Part shown: positions 39,344 to 51,317 of the stretch, one piece after another
Numbering within the stretch: position 1 is the first letter of the stretch
Layout of the letters: every line of letters starts with the position of its first letter
From: Blastomussa wellsi
Taxonomy: Eukaryota; Cnidaria; Anthozoa; Scleractinia; Plerogyridae
Assembly (NCBI GenBank): GCA_947652115.1
Contig: OX393565.1
Location: 23,723,488-23,787,487 of the forward strand
Direction of reading: 5' to 3'
DNA: 64,000 nucleotides
Notes under the pieces: model-generated
What the model saw: the letters and a program-made list of their open reading frames with translations, nothing else
Database searches by the model: none
Told to the model about the DNA's origin: nothing
Translations under genes and position numbers: made by a program

Positions 39344-41881
39344 TTGAAAAGGGCTGGGAGAGGACATACTCTGGATAACTGCAAACGCAAACAGCAGTGC
39401 ACAAAGCTGGAGAATGGAACGCGGTGTCCACAGCAGCACCATCAACTCCTACACAAGAGCAATTCCGTGAAGATTGGCGTCGCCACTACAGCCAGCCCCA
39501 GTGAAGTAATTCTTCCCGTTTTATCTGCTAACATCGGCAGCGCTAACGGTCTCTTTAAATGCGGAAACGTGCTTCTTGACTCGGGGGCTCAAATAAGTCT
39601 TATCCGACAGGATACCGCTGAAATTCTTGGTTTGAAGGGAAAGGACGTGTCCATAACCATTACTAAAGTTGGCGGCGAGGACGAAACAATGAAAACAAAG
39701 GAGTACAATGTTCAGCTAACCTGTATTGACAACAACAAGCGTTTTACCGTCAAAGCAATCCGTATTCACAGCATCAGTGACCAGATTCCGGCAGTGAAAA
39801 CCTCGCACTTACCGGAGGTTCTTGGAGCACCAAACACCAGATTTCACCGTGGAAAAGGGAACGTTGACCTGTTGATCGGTATTGATCACGCACACATGCA
39901 TGCTGGTGAAACAAGACAAGTGGACAACCTGCTTGCTCGCAAGTCTCCACTTGGATGGGTGGTTTTTGGAGGAAAACCAGAGCAGATCAGCGATGCAACC
40001 AACATATTGCACGTCAAGTACGCCTCACCAATAGACTTAACAGACTTTTGGACAACCGAAACTATGGGTGTGGCCGTGAAACCCTGTGTCTGCGATGCAG
40101 ACAAACTGACTCAAACGGAAAGAGAAGAAGCTGAGCTCATAGAGAAGTCGTGTATCAAAGTCGAAAACCAATGGATGATCTCTTACCCTTGGAGAAAAGA
40201 TCCTAACCTGCTGCCAGACAACAGAGGTTTGGCAATAAAACGCCTAGAGTCAACAGAGCGACGCCTGAAAAGAAATCCTGAACAAGCTGAAGCTTACTGC
40301 AAACAGATGGAGGAAATGGAAAGCATGAAATTTGCGCGAAAGCTGTCAAAGGAAGAACAAGACAGGTATCATGGTCCTGTTCACTACATTCCACATCACG
40401 CTGTCCTGAGGCCAGACAAGAAGAGCACACCTGTTCGAATCGTTTTTAATTCATCCTCTGCATTCCAAGGACATGTTCTAAACGATTACTGGAAGAAAGG
40501 TCCCGACCTTTTAAACGGCATATTTGGAGTTGTCTTGCGATTTCGAGAGAAGGAAGTTGCAGTACTGGGAGACATCTCCAAGATGTATCATCGGATCCTT
40601 ATTCCCGAAAAAGATCAACACGTACACCGCTTTCTATGGAGAGATATGGAAACAGACAGAGAACCTCACACTTATGTCAAAACAGTTCTGACGTTTGGGG
40701 ACAAGCCTGCACCCGCCATGGCGCAAGTAGCTCTAAGAAAAACAGCCCAAGACAGCAAGGCAAGCTACCCAGAAGCAGCGGAAGTGCTAACGAACAACAC
40801 GTACATGGATGACATCTGTGAGTCTGTAGATACAGAAAAGGAAGCTCGGAAATTAACAAATGACATAGACACTGTCTTGAAGACGGGAGGATTCAAAGTT
40901 AAAGATTGGATTTCTAACAAGATACTTAAAGACAAAGTGAACGGTGACCCAGAGAAAGAAGTTGACATGTTCAAAGGAGATGAAGAGAAGGTCCTGGGGA
41001 CCCTGTGGAATTTTAAAACAGACAAATTTCACTTCAGAGTGGCAGCAGACTTACGGAAGCTGGAAAACAGTCCAGACCACATGCAGAAGATGACCAAAAG
41101 AATGATCCTGAGTAAAGTGGCTCGTATTTATGATCCGATTGGATTTGCAGCAGCGTTCATCGTCAGAACAAAGATAGGAATGCAAAGACTGTGGCAGCTG
41201 GGACTAGACTGGGATGACGAGGTACCACTTGCAGTTCAGGAAAGCTGGATTTCACTCTTCCAGGAAATTAAGGAGCTAGACAGTGTGTCCTTTGAAAGAT
41301 GTTTAACGGTAATCAATGCTGTGGAACCGCCAATGTTATGTGTTTTTGCTGACGCATCACAGGACGCACTCGGAACCTGTGCCTACGCACGCCAGAGAAA
41401 GGATGACAACACTTACGCAATCAAGTTCATCGCAGCGAAGTCTCGAGTATCCCCACTGAAACAGCTGACAATTCCGCGCTTGGAGCTACAAGCAGCTGTC
41501 CTCGCAAGTCGCCTAGCCAAATCCATTCAGGAGGAATCTAGGATACAATTTAAAGATGTCAAGTTCTTCACCGACAGTACGATCACCTTGGCCTGGATTC
41601 AAAGTCCATCACGCGGCTTTAAACCGTTCGTCTCCTCGAGAGTGGGAGAAATTCAAAGTAACACAGATCCAAACCAGTGGAAGCATATCCCTAGTGAAGA
41701 TAATGTGGATGACGACCTGTCGCGAGGGATCCGCGTTACAAGGCAGATGGAAGAATGGCCCAGAGTTCCTATACCTACCAGAAAGTCAATGGCCGATTAC
41801 GACAGCCCCGCCAGTGTCGAATGCAGACATGGAACGCCGTCGGATGCAGATACTGACCACAGTCACAGCACCGAAAGTTAG
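39344..41881 (+). pseudogene. pol: BEL/Pao pol, 5' part: protease, RT, RNase H
   Basis: An open frame of about 845 codons, continuous with the zinc knuckle upstream, so the shown start is arbitrary. The aspartic protease DSGAQIS has its Asp codon at 39578. A17-type sequence follows (LLIGIDHAHMH). RT has the catalytic YMDD at 40802-40813. RNase H has LCVFADASQDALGTCAYA and FTDSTITLAWIQ. The frame is lost near 41733-41738 in a one-base indel, after which the true coding continues in another frame. The last 50 codons here are therefore out-of-frame noise. Confidence 0.9.
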
Positions 41882-43334
41882 CAATGGAATTGATCCACGC
41901 AAGTTCTCAAGCTGGAGAAAACTGATCCGCGTGACCGCACGAATACGCAGACTAGCAGTAAAGATACGACTAAGAAAATACGACCAACACGGAAAGGAAG
42001 GACCGCTGACCCCTGAAGAGCTTCAGCAAGCAGAGCTTTACTGGATTAACCAAGCGCAGACAACCCTCTACAGCCGTTTAAATAGAGGTGAATTCAAATC
42101 GCTCAGCCCATTCAAAGATGAAAACGGAATTATCAGAGTGGGAGGAAGAGTGGATGAAGCTATCGTGTCCTACGAAATGAGGCACCCCGCCCTTCTTCCA
42201 AGTGACCACTGGATCTCCTTGCTGATAACAAGGCACACTCATCAGTACGGACACTCCGGCGTAGCAGCTACCACAGGCAAAACAAGGAGGAAGTTCTGGA
42301 TCTTGAAAGCGAACAAGCTAAGCAAGTCCGTGAAATCTAAGTGTGGATTCTGCCGTGAAATGGCGCACAAGGCTGAGACACAACTCATGGCAGACCTTCC
42401 TGTCCTCCGTCTAGCACCACACACACCTCCATTTTACTACACCGCGTGTGATTACTTTGGTCCCTTTAACGTTAAAATAGGGAGAAGCAAGACGGCTAAG
42501 CACTATGGCGTGATCTTTACGTGTTTAAACACCAGAGCTGTCCATCTAGAATTAGCAGTTGACCTAACTACAATGGAGTTCATCCAAGTCCTTCGTAGAT
42601 TCTTTTCAATCCGAGGATACCCAGCAGTGATACTGAGCGATAACGGAACGCAGATGGTTGGAGTCGCTAACGAGCTGAGAGAGATGGTGAAAGACCTAGA
42701 TGGCGATCAATTGCGAGAATTCTGTGGAGAGAAGAGCATTAAGTGGATTTTCACAACGCCAGCTGCACAACACCAAAACGGATGCGCAGAAGCCCTTGTA
42801 AAGAGCTGTAAGAGATCGCTGAAGACTGTAATCGGCGAACAAATTCTGACGCCTTTCGAGTTGTACACCTGCCTCCTAGAGATCGCCAACCTGCTAAATC
42901 AACGTCCCATCGGGCGCATCCCTAATGATCCAGACGATGGAGCTTACCTGTGTCCAAACGACATGCTCCTTGGAAGAGCAACTCCGGAGGTGCCGCAAGG
43001 TCCGTTTAAGGACACCAGAAATCCTCGTAAGCGAGTAGAGTTCCTGCAAAGAATAGTTGATTCATTCTGGAAACGCTGGACTAGAGATGTCTTTCCTACC
43101 CTAGTACCAAGAAAGAAGTGGCACGTCCAGAACCGCAATGTCCAAGTCGGTGACATAGTAACGGTAGCCGATAATAACGCTGTGAGAGGCAAGTGGGCTG
43201 TAGACAGAGTAATCAAAGTATACCCTGGAGCTGATGGACGCGTTCGAAACGTTACAGTCAAGACAGCCACTGGAGAGTACAGCCGTCCAGTAACGAAGAT
43301 TGCGGTAATTCAACCTGCTGAAGGCGACGATTAA
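41735..43334 (+). pseudogene. pol: BEL/Pao pol, 3' part: integrase and DUF5641
   Basis: Continuation of pol after the frameshift. It has a zinc-binding HHCC region (RHTHQYGHSG...CGFC). The integrase core acidic residues are encoded at 42450 (CDYFGPF), 42639 (LSDNGTQ) and 42789 (GCAEALV). The C-terminal DUF5641-like domain (RKKWHVQNRNVQVGDIVTV) ends at TAA 43332-43334. All catalytic residues are intact, so the frameshift is the main lesion in pol. Confidence 0.9.
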
Positions 43335-43370
43335 ACGGACATTTGCTATGATAAGGACTACGCCCTTATC

Positions 43371-43381
43371 GGGGCGGAGAG
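43371..43381 (+). promoter_or_regulatory. Polypurine tract
   Basis: GGGGCGGAGAG directly before the 3' LTR, the expected primer site for plus-strand synthesis. One C interrupts the purine run. Confidence 0.75.
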
Positions 43382-43816
43382 TGTTTCGTCAATATAATGA
43401 ATTATTAACTTGATTTCCTGATTGATTTTGATTGACACTTACTTATGCAATTTAGCCACGTGAATACGTCAGTTTTCCGGCAGTTCAGATATTCTAGATT
43501 CGAAGCTACGTGCATGTTTTGCTAACCTGTCTCGCTGACCCGTCTTCTGTTATTACCTGACCTGTTTTATCCGTTGCTAACCTGTACACAGTTGTATACC
43601 GTGAAACAATCCTTCTAGACATCGTCAAAGAAGTAAGTTCTCAGTGATGTAATTCTAGATGTAATAGTTTTACTCGTGCGTTTATGAACCTATGGTCCTG
43701 TTCAGTTTCTGAAATGTATTTTGTTCTTTTCCTCAGATCGAATAATAATAATATACTGGAATAAATTATACGATTTGCGTAACCTAGTTGGATTGCCTGT
43801 TTGGTTTGTTGGACCA
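43382..43816 (+). repeat. 3' LTR
   Basis: 435 bp, ending TTGGACCA before the target duplication GTATT (43817-43821). Confidence 0.95.
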
Positions 43817-45485
43817 GTATTAGTTCCAACCTTGACAAAACATCACCAAGGTGACGTAAAAGGTGGATAAATAAAGGCTGAGTCATTAAAATGTGTCTTT
43901 TGTCTCACCCTTGACACAAATTTAAATTTAAAATATTCTACGACAAAAACCACCCCCATCTCTCAAACCTCCACTACCCATGCCCCCCCCCCTCCCCCCC
44001 CACCCACCTTCCTCCCAAAAAATGGCGAGGTAAAAGAGTCGAAAGAAAACAAACAAACTGAGTAAGGTTATATCTCGCTAAAAAATCCGGACGATTTAAC
44101 GCAACATTTTGCTGTGGGAACATTCTGCTGCAATTTGAAAGCGATTTGAAAACCTGCAGCGTTTTGGAGTTGGTTCGTGTAACCGTCCCTCGTCGCTGAC
44201 TTTCAATTAAAAATCGCGTGATATTAGCGTGCGCTCTGGCAGTACGCTTTTGCAAAATGAGGTTGCGTTAAAAGTCATCCGGGTAACATACCACGGTTAC
44301 TCAATTTTGTCCCAGCTTACCCATCATTTCTTAAGTGAAGTGGGAGCTCTTGCAGAGCAACACACAAATGGACTAGACTACAGGAGGCCCAAGCGTTGTT
44401 TGTGATGTGCACGTGACAACGTGCTGCAGTCATTTTCAGTAAATTAAGAAAATGTATAAGAATGCTTCGAAAATTACTTAAAAATTTTGTAAAGGATTTT
44501 AATAAAAGTACTGTGGCTTACCTACGCCTGTGCCTGTGTTATTTTAATGTCATTGAGGAATCTGAGTCGTTTTTTAAAAAGCCATCAGTTAGACGATTTT
44601 AATCTGTTTGGACGGAATGTTAAAGGAGCTATGCAAGTTTGCTAAAGAGGAAAAACACCAAAGGAGTGATACTAAACCAAAAAGGAACAAGGATGGCTGG
44701 GATGCATATGGAGAAGATTGAAACGGATTGGAAATGACGATTGTGAAAAATTTAGGCTTAATTTTTCAAAGTGCACGAACGATGACGTAGCCCCCTTAAG
44801 GTAAGCGCTGTTTCTAGAGGATATTCCTACGGGATATTTAAACACAGAACAGCCAAGCTAAATTGCAAGTAGTAATGTTTTGTAGTCAATGTAATGAAAT
44901 TAGCGCATGTCGGAATGCTTTTAGCTGAATTAGAGCCCAGGAAAACGAGGAAACATGTTTCCAGAAAAATTCATAGCGTGCATATGTTCCCTTACCGTTT
45001 TCAGGTTTGTCATACAGCCTGGAAGCTTTGTTTCCAGTAACAGCTTTTGTCTCCAAGAAGCGAAATTTATTTCTGCTATATGCCAGAAACATTCCGTGTT
45101 TTCGCGCGGCAAGAAGACATATTTCCTCGTGTTGCCAGACCTTCAGTGTCGTTCTTATAACAAAGCGAGGAATAGGGCATGCAAAATTAAAAATAATTTT
45201 TGGATTTAATTCAGAGCAAGTCTCACCATTCTTTCTAGTCATGTCAGTAGATGAAGAAAGCCTGTACTTTTTTGGTCGCGCTTTTATTCGTTACAAGTTC
45301 CGAGGAAAAGGTAAAAATAACTGACAAATATTGAACCAACCAAAAGTATAACATCCATTGTATCGTTCAGTGTTTAACATCGTTTCACAATCACCAGCTA
45401 AAGAGTTACCTGCCAAAATATTTTTGGCACTTAGCTAGCAAAAGGCCGATTTTTTCGTTCTCTATAAAATGTGTCTAAAGGTTAG

Positions 45486-45910
45486 GGGAAGCAGAGGTAG
45501 CGTAGTGGTGAGAGCGCTCGCCTCCCACCCACGTGGCCAGGGTTCGATTCCTAGAGCCGGCGTCATATGTGGGTTGAGTTTGTTGTTGGTTCTCGTTCTT
45601 GCTCGGAGGGTTTTTCGCCGGGTTCTCCGGTTTTCCTCCCTACACAAAAACCAACACTTCCAAATAGGCCCTTCACAGGACCCAGTCACATGGTACAAAA
45701 TAACACCCTGCTGGTAAGCAAGCTACGCTCTGGGACATCCAAAACAAAGCCACTTCATGTCCCAGAACGTAACTTGCTTACCAGCGACGAGTTATTTTGT
45801 ACCATGTGACCAGGTCGTGCAAAGGGCCTATTCCAATTCGATCTGGGATATACGACCCCACAAGCTTGTAACTTTAAACACTACCGTGTGTAATTTATTT
45901 ATTGTTCTTA
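45486..45910 (+). mobile_element. tRNA-derived SINE, copy 2
   Basis: Equivalent of 3136-3560, with the same A and B boxes (GGTTCGATTCC at 45541-45551) and the same nested MITE. Confidence 0.75.
45667..45828. mobile_element. 162-bp foldback MITE, copy 2
   Basis: Same element as 3317-3478, flanked by TA at 45665-45666 and 45829-45830. Confidence 0.8.
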
Positions 45911-46182
45911 TTTTTATTTGTTGGTAAATAATACTATAAGGGGAAAAATGAAATGTTCAGGTACCCAATTATATTTCTCAAGCAGTTTTTTTCTTTTTTC
46001 TTTCATTTAACCATAAACGTGGACAATGTTGAGATAGGAAAACGTGGTTGACCGCTTACCAATTGCCTTTCCAATCCCTATCGCAGTTGAAGTCCAATAT
46101 GTTGCCATCGACAAACTTTGCCCATGTGAACCGTGCCCATCATCTTTCTTATTTTTCTTCCCTCTTCATAGCTCACATTAAA

Positions 46183-46299
46183 CTAACCCTAACACTAACC
46201 CTAATGTTTCCTGTTTCTGCTTGCAGCTAATTTACCAACCAATGGGATATTGAAGATGTTTTTAAGGTTTATGTGCAGTTAACTGGTCCTGTAGAAGAC
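46183..46299. other. Copy-2-specific block with telomere-like CCCTAA repeat
   Basis: It begins CTAACCCTAACACTAACC followed by CTAA, then about 95 bp ending before actctacgtcaaagagg. Copy 1 has only about a dozen bases here (near 3832). A splice-acceptor-like tgtttctgcttgcag is included. The frame after it stays open into the shared downstream sequence (SKRRGCSPSFIAF) to a stop near 46367. It is either an insertion here or a loss in copy 1; coding is unproven. Confidence 0.45.
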
Positions 46300-48586
46300 T
46301 CTACGTCAAAGAGGCGTGGATGTTCGCCATCTTTTATAGCTTTCAGTAATGAGAGTTGTTTGTGACTTGCTTTACGGTTCACTCCCTAGGTCGCATGCAG
46401 ACTAATCATAATATATAGATTTAGCCAAGCCTAAAAGCGGAGCTCGGTATTTTTGCTGGTTCTTAATAATTTCTCGAAATAAAATCTGACCTGAGCCCGC
46501 GATCAATGAGCAAGAAAAATCTGGACCTGAGCCCGCGATCTGGTAATGTGATACCTCAATTTGACAGCTGTCAATTGACCATAACATGGATGCCCTATAA
46601 CAAAGATGTAAGCTGATAAGGCTGACAAGGTGTTGACAAGGCATGGCTATTTATGGCCGCCACGTTGCGCTACTCCGTCGTCGTCGTCTTCGTCGCCGTG
46701 CGTACCCGCCCACGAGCAATACCGCTAGCCATGATAACCATGAGAAAATCAACTCATGGGTTTCCTTTTCTTACCCATATGAGTATGGGGCTCCGCTACT
46801 ATCAGGGGGAGTTGGTACTTGGTTCAAGCTTTGCTGGGTATGCGCCGCTGACCTCTCAGCTCAGAGCCCTACCTCATATTATGAAACTCGTGGTCTTAGG
46901 CCACCTAGCTTGATTAATAATATAACAAAAACAGCGGTGCAGATGTTTTCTGTCTGGGTTCGGCAGAACCCATTGTTACAGTGTAAATACTACAAACTAG
47001 CCGTTATCCGCTGGAAATAGAGTCGAACGTTTTGGCTGTTGCTGGTTTTGTTATTCTTTCTCGTCTCAGAGTAAATTCAGAGTCTTTCAAACTAAAATAC
47101 TAGACTTGAAAACGTCGAATATACAAACCAAACGATAAAGCACCAAGACAATTTTTATTTTAACTGATGTTAACATCGACTATTTTCCAATCATATTAAT
47201 TCTAAAGCAAGTACAGTGGCTTGTACTATTTATTTTATAATACTAATCATTATTTTCAGTTACTCCGACCGAACCAGCCAGAACTTGCCTTGGAATGGGA
47301 GAGTCAATGGCATAAACTCGCTTGTTGCATGCATTCAACGACTCGAAATGAATATACAATCCAATCCCTTCCGTGTGATTAGGTTTGTGTCATCTGGTCT
47401 TATACTAAGCCTTGATACAAATAATTTATTTCTGCGAAAGGATTATTATAAGGCTGTACAAGTCGAACACATCTACTAATTTGTCAATGTGAAATAGCGT
47501 TATAACTTTTCCTAATGATCATATGGCGTTGCATATAAGAAGTCGAAAGAAGCCGGGTTACGGCTTCAACAAGCAAGACTGGATTATTTATGAAAACTCT
47601 ATTTCTAAAACGAATTTGTGAATCGATCAACAAAACCTTTTCACGAAGAACTTTAACACAAGGACTGATATAGGTCGAAAATTCAGAATTTTGCCTTCGA
47701 ACCCCTAAATGTATATATGTTTATCATCAACCCTAACAAGTTATAATGTGCATCGTGCGGTTTCAACAACATCGTTTTAATTACGAAAAGATACCCAAGA
47801 AAGATCTATTATATAGAAACAACGGCACTTTGAAAGTTTTAGTAATAGTTTGCAAGGGAAAATAGTTTACATATAGACTTTGGAAACCTTTAAAAATAAC
47901 ACTAAAGAGTACTTTTTAATAGGTTTTTGACGATGTGAATATTGTAATGAACGTTTTCCAATAATCAATAAACACAAAGCCGGTTAAGAAAATAGTCGTG
48001 CCAAAAAAATCGACTGAAAAAAAAAACGTTGGAAGTCAAAATAATCACAAATAGTAATTTTAGCATGCAATGTTTCCTTGAGATTTTCAAACACTGAAGA
48101 AAAGAGTGGCAAAATAAGTTTGCTACTCTTGCTTGGATTTTACTGTTTGATCCAGATATTGGTCTTGATCTTGATCTTGAAAAAGGTAGCGGGACTTAAG
48201 GATACTGAACAGGCTCGCGGCTCAAATTCGTTCAAAATTGTGATTTTTATTCTACATAAACTGTGTGTATTTTTCTTTCTTTTACAAAAAACAGAAATCC
48301 AAAATCTCCGGAGTTATTACGAATTTCCTTTTGTGCGTGACTCGTTGCGTCACACATTAAAGGTGTCGAGCTGTCACCACTGCTAGATCAAACGCGGGAA
48401 ATTGGCTTCCAACAGAGGGAATTTTCTTTGCTCGGGTCGCTAACTTTTGTCGTTGCAGTACAGTTTTGGCAGGAGATTTTGGATGGAGAGAGAAAGAACA
48501 GAAAAAGCGAGAAAAAAAAAAGCGAGAAAAAAGGCTGATCGGTTGTACCGTAAAAAGTAACTAGGGAATTTTTGCGAAACGTAGAA

Positions 48587-48814
48587 ATGCTGGCGGAAAG
48601 CGACAAATTGTCACAACGACCGAACGAAACATTAAATATTGTTACTAATTCGGATACCTTCCTGGGCTTCCGCAAGCCGAAAAAAAAAACGTAAAAGAAT
48701 TCTATTGAACCAGGCGAAGATTTAGATTCCGGAATGGTGGATTCTAGGCGTTCTTTATCGGACGAATCTGTTGAAATATCACACGACAACAGCGACGAAT
48801 TCATACTATTATAA
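48587..48814 (+). pseudogene. Decayed short coding exon, copy 2
   Basis: A frame of about 75 codons from ATG 48587 to TAA 48812-48814, interrupted only by one TAA at 48692-48694 inside an A-rich run. It starts MLAESDKLSQRPNE and ends in an acidic SDESVEISHDNSDEFILL tail. It is the better-preserved partner of 6193-6427. An upstream partner of the 5898 exon lies at about 48294-48386. Family unknown. Confidence 0.35.
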
Positions 48815-48888
48815 AGTACTATAAAGAAACACAAGACTGAAGAGCCGATACGCTAAACAATACAGTACTGCTATCCAATGACTCTTAA

Positions 48889-48908
48889 CCCTTTCCTGCC
48901 CAAGCGTG

Positions 48909-48955
<47 letters not shown>

Positions 48956-48981
48956 ATGGAGACCCCTTGGGCAGTAAAGGG
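48889..48981. mobile_element. 93-bp piggyBac-like MITE, TTAA target
   Basis: The termini CCCTTTcctgcccaag and cttgggcagtAAAGGG are inverted. TTAA lies on both sides (48885-48888 and 48982-48985). Copy 1 has a single TTAA at this place (about 6489), so the element inserted only here. Confidence 0.8.
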
Positions 48982-48984
48982 TTA

Positions 48985-49920
48985 AGGTGGGCCCACACGA
49001 GGGGACATGTTGCAGGAAAATGTTGCAGCAACATGAAGCGGGGACAAAATCGCGTTAAGTGCACACTGAGGGGACATGTTGCAGGGATGTGTAGCAGGGA
49101 CATGTAGCAGGGACCAAATCGCATAGTTTGCACACTTGTGAAAAAGCTGCCGGGACATGTTTCAGTTTTCACTTGTGCAACATCGAATTTGTGCAAAATT
49201 TGTCCCCGCAACATGTCGCACGGAGTTCAACTTGTTGAACTTCATGGGACATGTCGCAGCGACAGAACTTTGCGTGAAACGCCATGATCACCGTGTGCAA
49301 GGATGTGCAACATGTCCCTGCAGCTAAAACTGATATTTGAACCAATCAGACACAAGATCCAGCTTGCTTTGCGGAAGTGCATTTAGAAAAAAGATGGCGG
49401 CCGTTCACAGAGGAGTCCGTGATCGCGCTAGTAATTGGAATCACTGGGATAGAAACCGAAAACTGGTTGTTCTTTTGATGCTGCTGCTCGATGATGAAGC
49501 TCTAAGCTCATTTTCCTTAAAATGAGAAATAAGCATACGAGTCTGGCTTACATTCCACGAGGTCTGACTGTTATTATCGGCAGGATCACCCAACTGGTGT
49601 TCTTCGATTGATTCATCACCGAGCGCCGCCATCTTCATTTCCAGATATAAGTGACCAATGCATTGTGGTCTTTATTTCTTAAACTCTCGCATATTACCGT
49701 CGTTGTTTCACACGAGGGGGCATGTCCCTGCAACATTTACCAGGGACATGTTCCAGCTACATTTTCGTGTGTGTGTGCAAGTCTTAATCCTTTCCCTGAC
49801 TCATGTCCCTGCTACACGTCCCAGTTACATGACCGCTAATGTGAACAGTTTATAAAAATGTTGCTGCTACATGTTGCAGCAACATGTTCCTGCGACATGT
49901 CCCCTCGTGTGAGCCCACCT
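48985..49920. mobile_element. ~936-bp Harbinger-like foldback element, TTA target
   Basis: The ends AGGTGGGCCCACACGAGGGG and cccctcgtgtgagcccacct are inverted and flanked by TTA (48982-48984 and 49921-49923). It landed in the terminal TTAA of the adjacent piggyBac-like MITE. Variants of GGGACATGTTGCAGG recur many times in both halves in opposite orientation. The middle has a small open stretch (near 49394-49525, MAAVHRGVRDRASNWNHWD then a Leu-rich run) that might be a remnant of a Harbinger protein. No full transposase is present, so it is non-autonomous. Confidence 0.75.
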
Positions 49921-49924
49921 TTAA

Positions 49925-51317
49925 CCTAAGAATATTAGAAGGTTCTTCCTGTATCCACCGGTACACGAACAGAAAAGAAGGAAAAGCAATCATCAACAAA
50001 TATTTTATAGATGCGTGCTACATACCCTGCTGCACGCATTTCGGAGAGCACGCTTTCCCGATCGGCGGCTTGCTCGCGATTTTCGTTCGCCTTTTTTGAA
50101 GCCCTTGTACTCTTTGGTGATCTTTTTCCTCTCAGTGGGCCGGAAATTGTTCAGTGTTTTACCATCGTGGTCAAAACCCGCAAGAAAATTACCACATTTA
50201 ACTGCCGGCAAAGGATACTTTGATTTTCAAATAATATCTACCACCACTTTCCCGCGAGTTTTGCGAGAGAACTTGATTGGTGCATTAAGGCGATAAACCG
50301 GAAAACCACTCCCGGTAGGAGTGCTATGTTTACGAAACTATCTTTGTCGTATTTCTCGGCAAAAGTTTGCACCATCTTTGAGCGGCTAGTTTGCATATGA
50401 GAATTCATCGTACAAGAGTGAAATTTTGCTCAATGGTACATGAACCCCTCTTCTCCAAAAGTGTGTCGGGTTTTAGCTTATTTGTTTTTCGTTTTGAAGA
50501 TATAAGTCCAAATGCTGTGTCAAACCGAGAAAAATACGTGAACAAACTTTGAATTATAATAACTTTTTTTGAGAGCTCATCCAACGATTCCCCGACACAC
50601 TTTTGAAGCCAAACATGTGCTGAGTGGCATGCAGTCATTGTTTACTTCGAAGGGCCAAAATCTATTTGCATCTAACTGACTGCAGCTTCTCCTATATTTA
50701 ATTTTACCAGTTAAACACATTTCCACGACTTTCTTGGTTCTATAATCTTTAAAATGATGTATAGGTTTAGGCACTTCCCGCAAATTAAGCGCGCGTGAGG
50801 ATCTTTTTCCGCAAAGCACCCGCGAACCTGTTCAGTAACCTTAAATAATACGATACGAGGTCCACTATATTCATAGTGCATGTGATCCCGCAAGTCGCCG
50901 TTTTGGCACATAAGCTCCGGTTTCACCGAGGCCAGACATTTTGAGGCTTTCGTCCGGTTCTCGAATCATCTCCTTTCTTCACCGTACAGTATGATGTATT
51001 TTTGATTAAATCGTTTTCACCGCTGTCTATTTGAATACCTTGACCGTTAGTAGTTTAATTCATATAACCATTTCTAGTCCAGTCCTCGTGTTTTACCACA
51101 GCTCTTACGTTGTTTACTTATCTTCGAAGAAATGCACCCACATTGACCAGCTGATCAATTTGAACAGGTGTAAGTAGAAACAATTCCAAGTTGTATTCAT
51201 GAATGAAAAGAAAACTAGTTTATCTAGTCGTTATAAAATTAATTAGAATCTTGCTAAGGTTAGGTTTGTTTTTCGTGAAATGTGTTCTCCCGTGCCGCTG
51301 AATCGTATTCTGTGAAC
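49925..51317. other. Copy-2 host segment, no gene recognised
   Basis: Collinear with about 6493-7897 of copy 1. AT-rich, with small indels only. Confidence 0.45.

Larger units (their letters stand above)
38050..43816 (+). mobile_element. BEL/Pao LTR retrotransposon (5,767 bp)
   Basis: Two 435-bp LTRs (TG...CA) flank gag-pol. The target duplication is GTATT (38045-38049 and 43817-43821). Copy 1 shows the empty site gcgcattgtattagttcc near 1465. The pol order protease-RT-RNase H-integrase, with a DUF5641-like C-terminal domain, is that of BEL/Pao. The LTRs differ at only two positions that I could find, so it is young. It is nonetheless defective: gag is internally deleted and pol has a frameshift. 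Confidence 0.95.
43822..48884. other. Copy-2 host segment, no firm gene
   Basis: Collinear with about 1473-6488. It contains the copy-2 SINE, MITE, the 46183 block and the decayed exon listed separately. The remainder is AT-rich, without recognised genes. Confidence 0.5.

Noticed and set aside
41556..41735. Programmed frameshift between RT and integrase in the BEL element
   Set aside because: BEL/Pao pol is normally a single frame through this point; a one-base indel near 41735, not a slippery site, explains the break.
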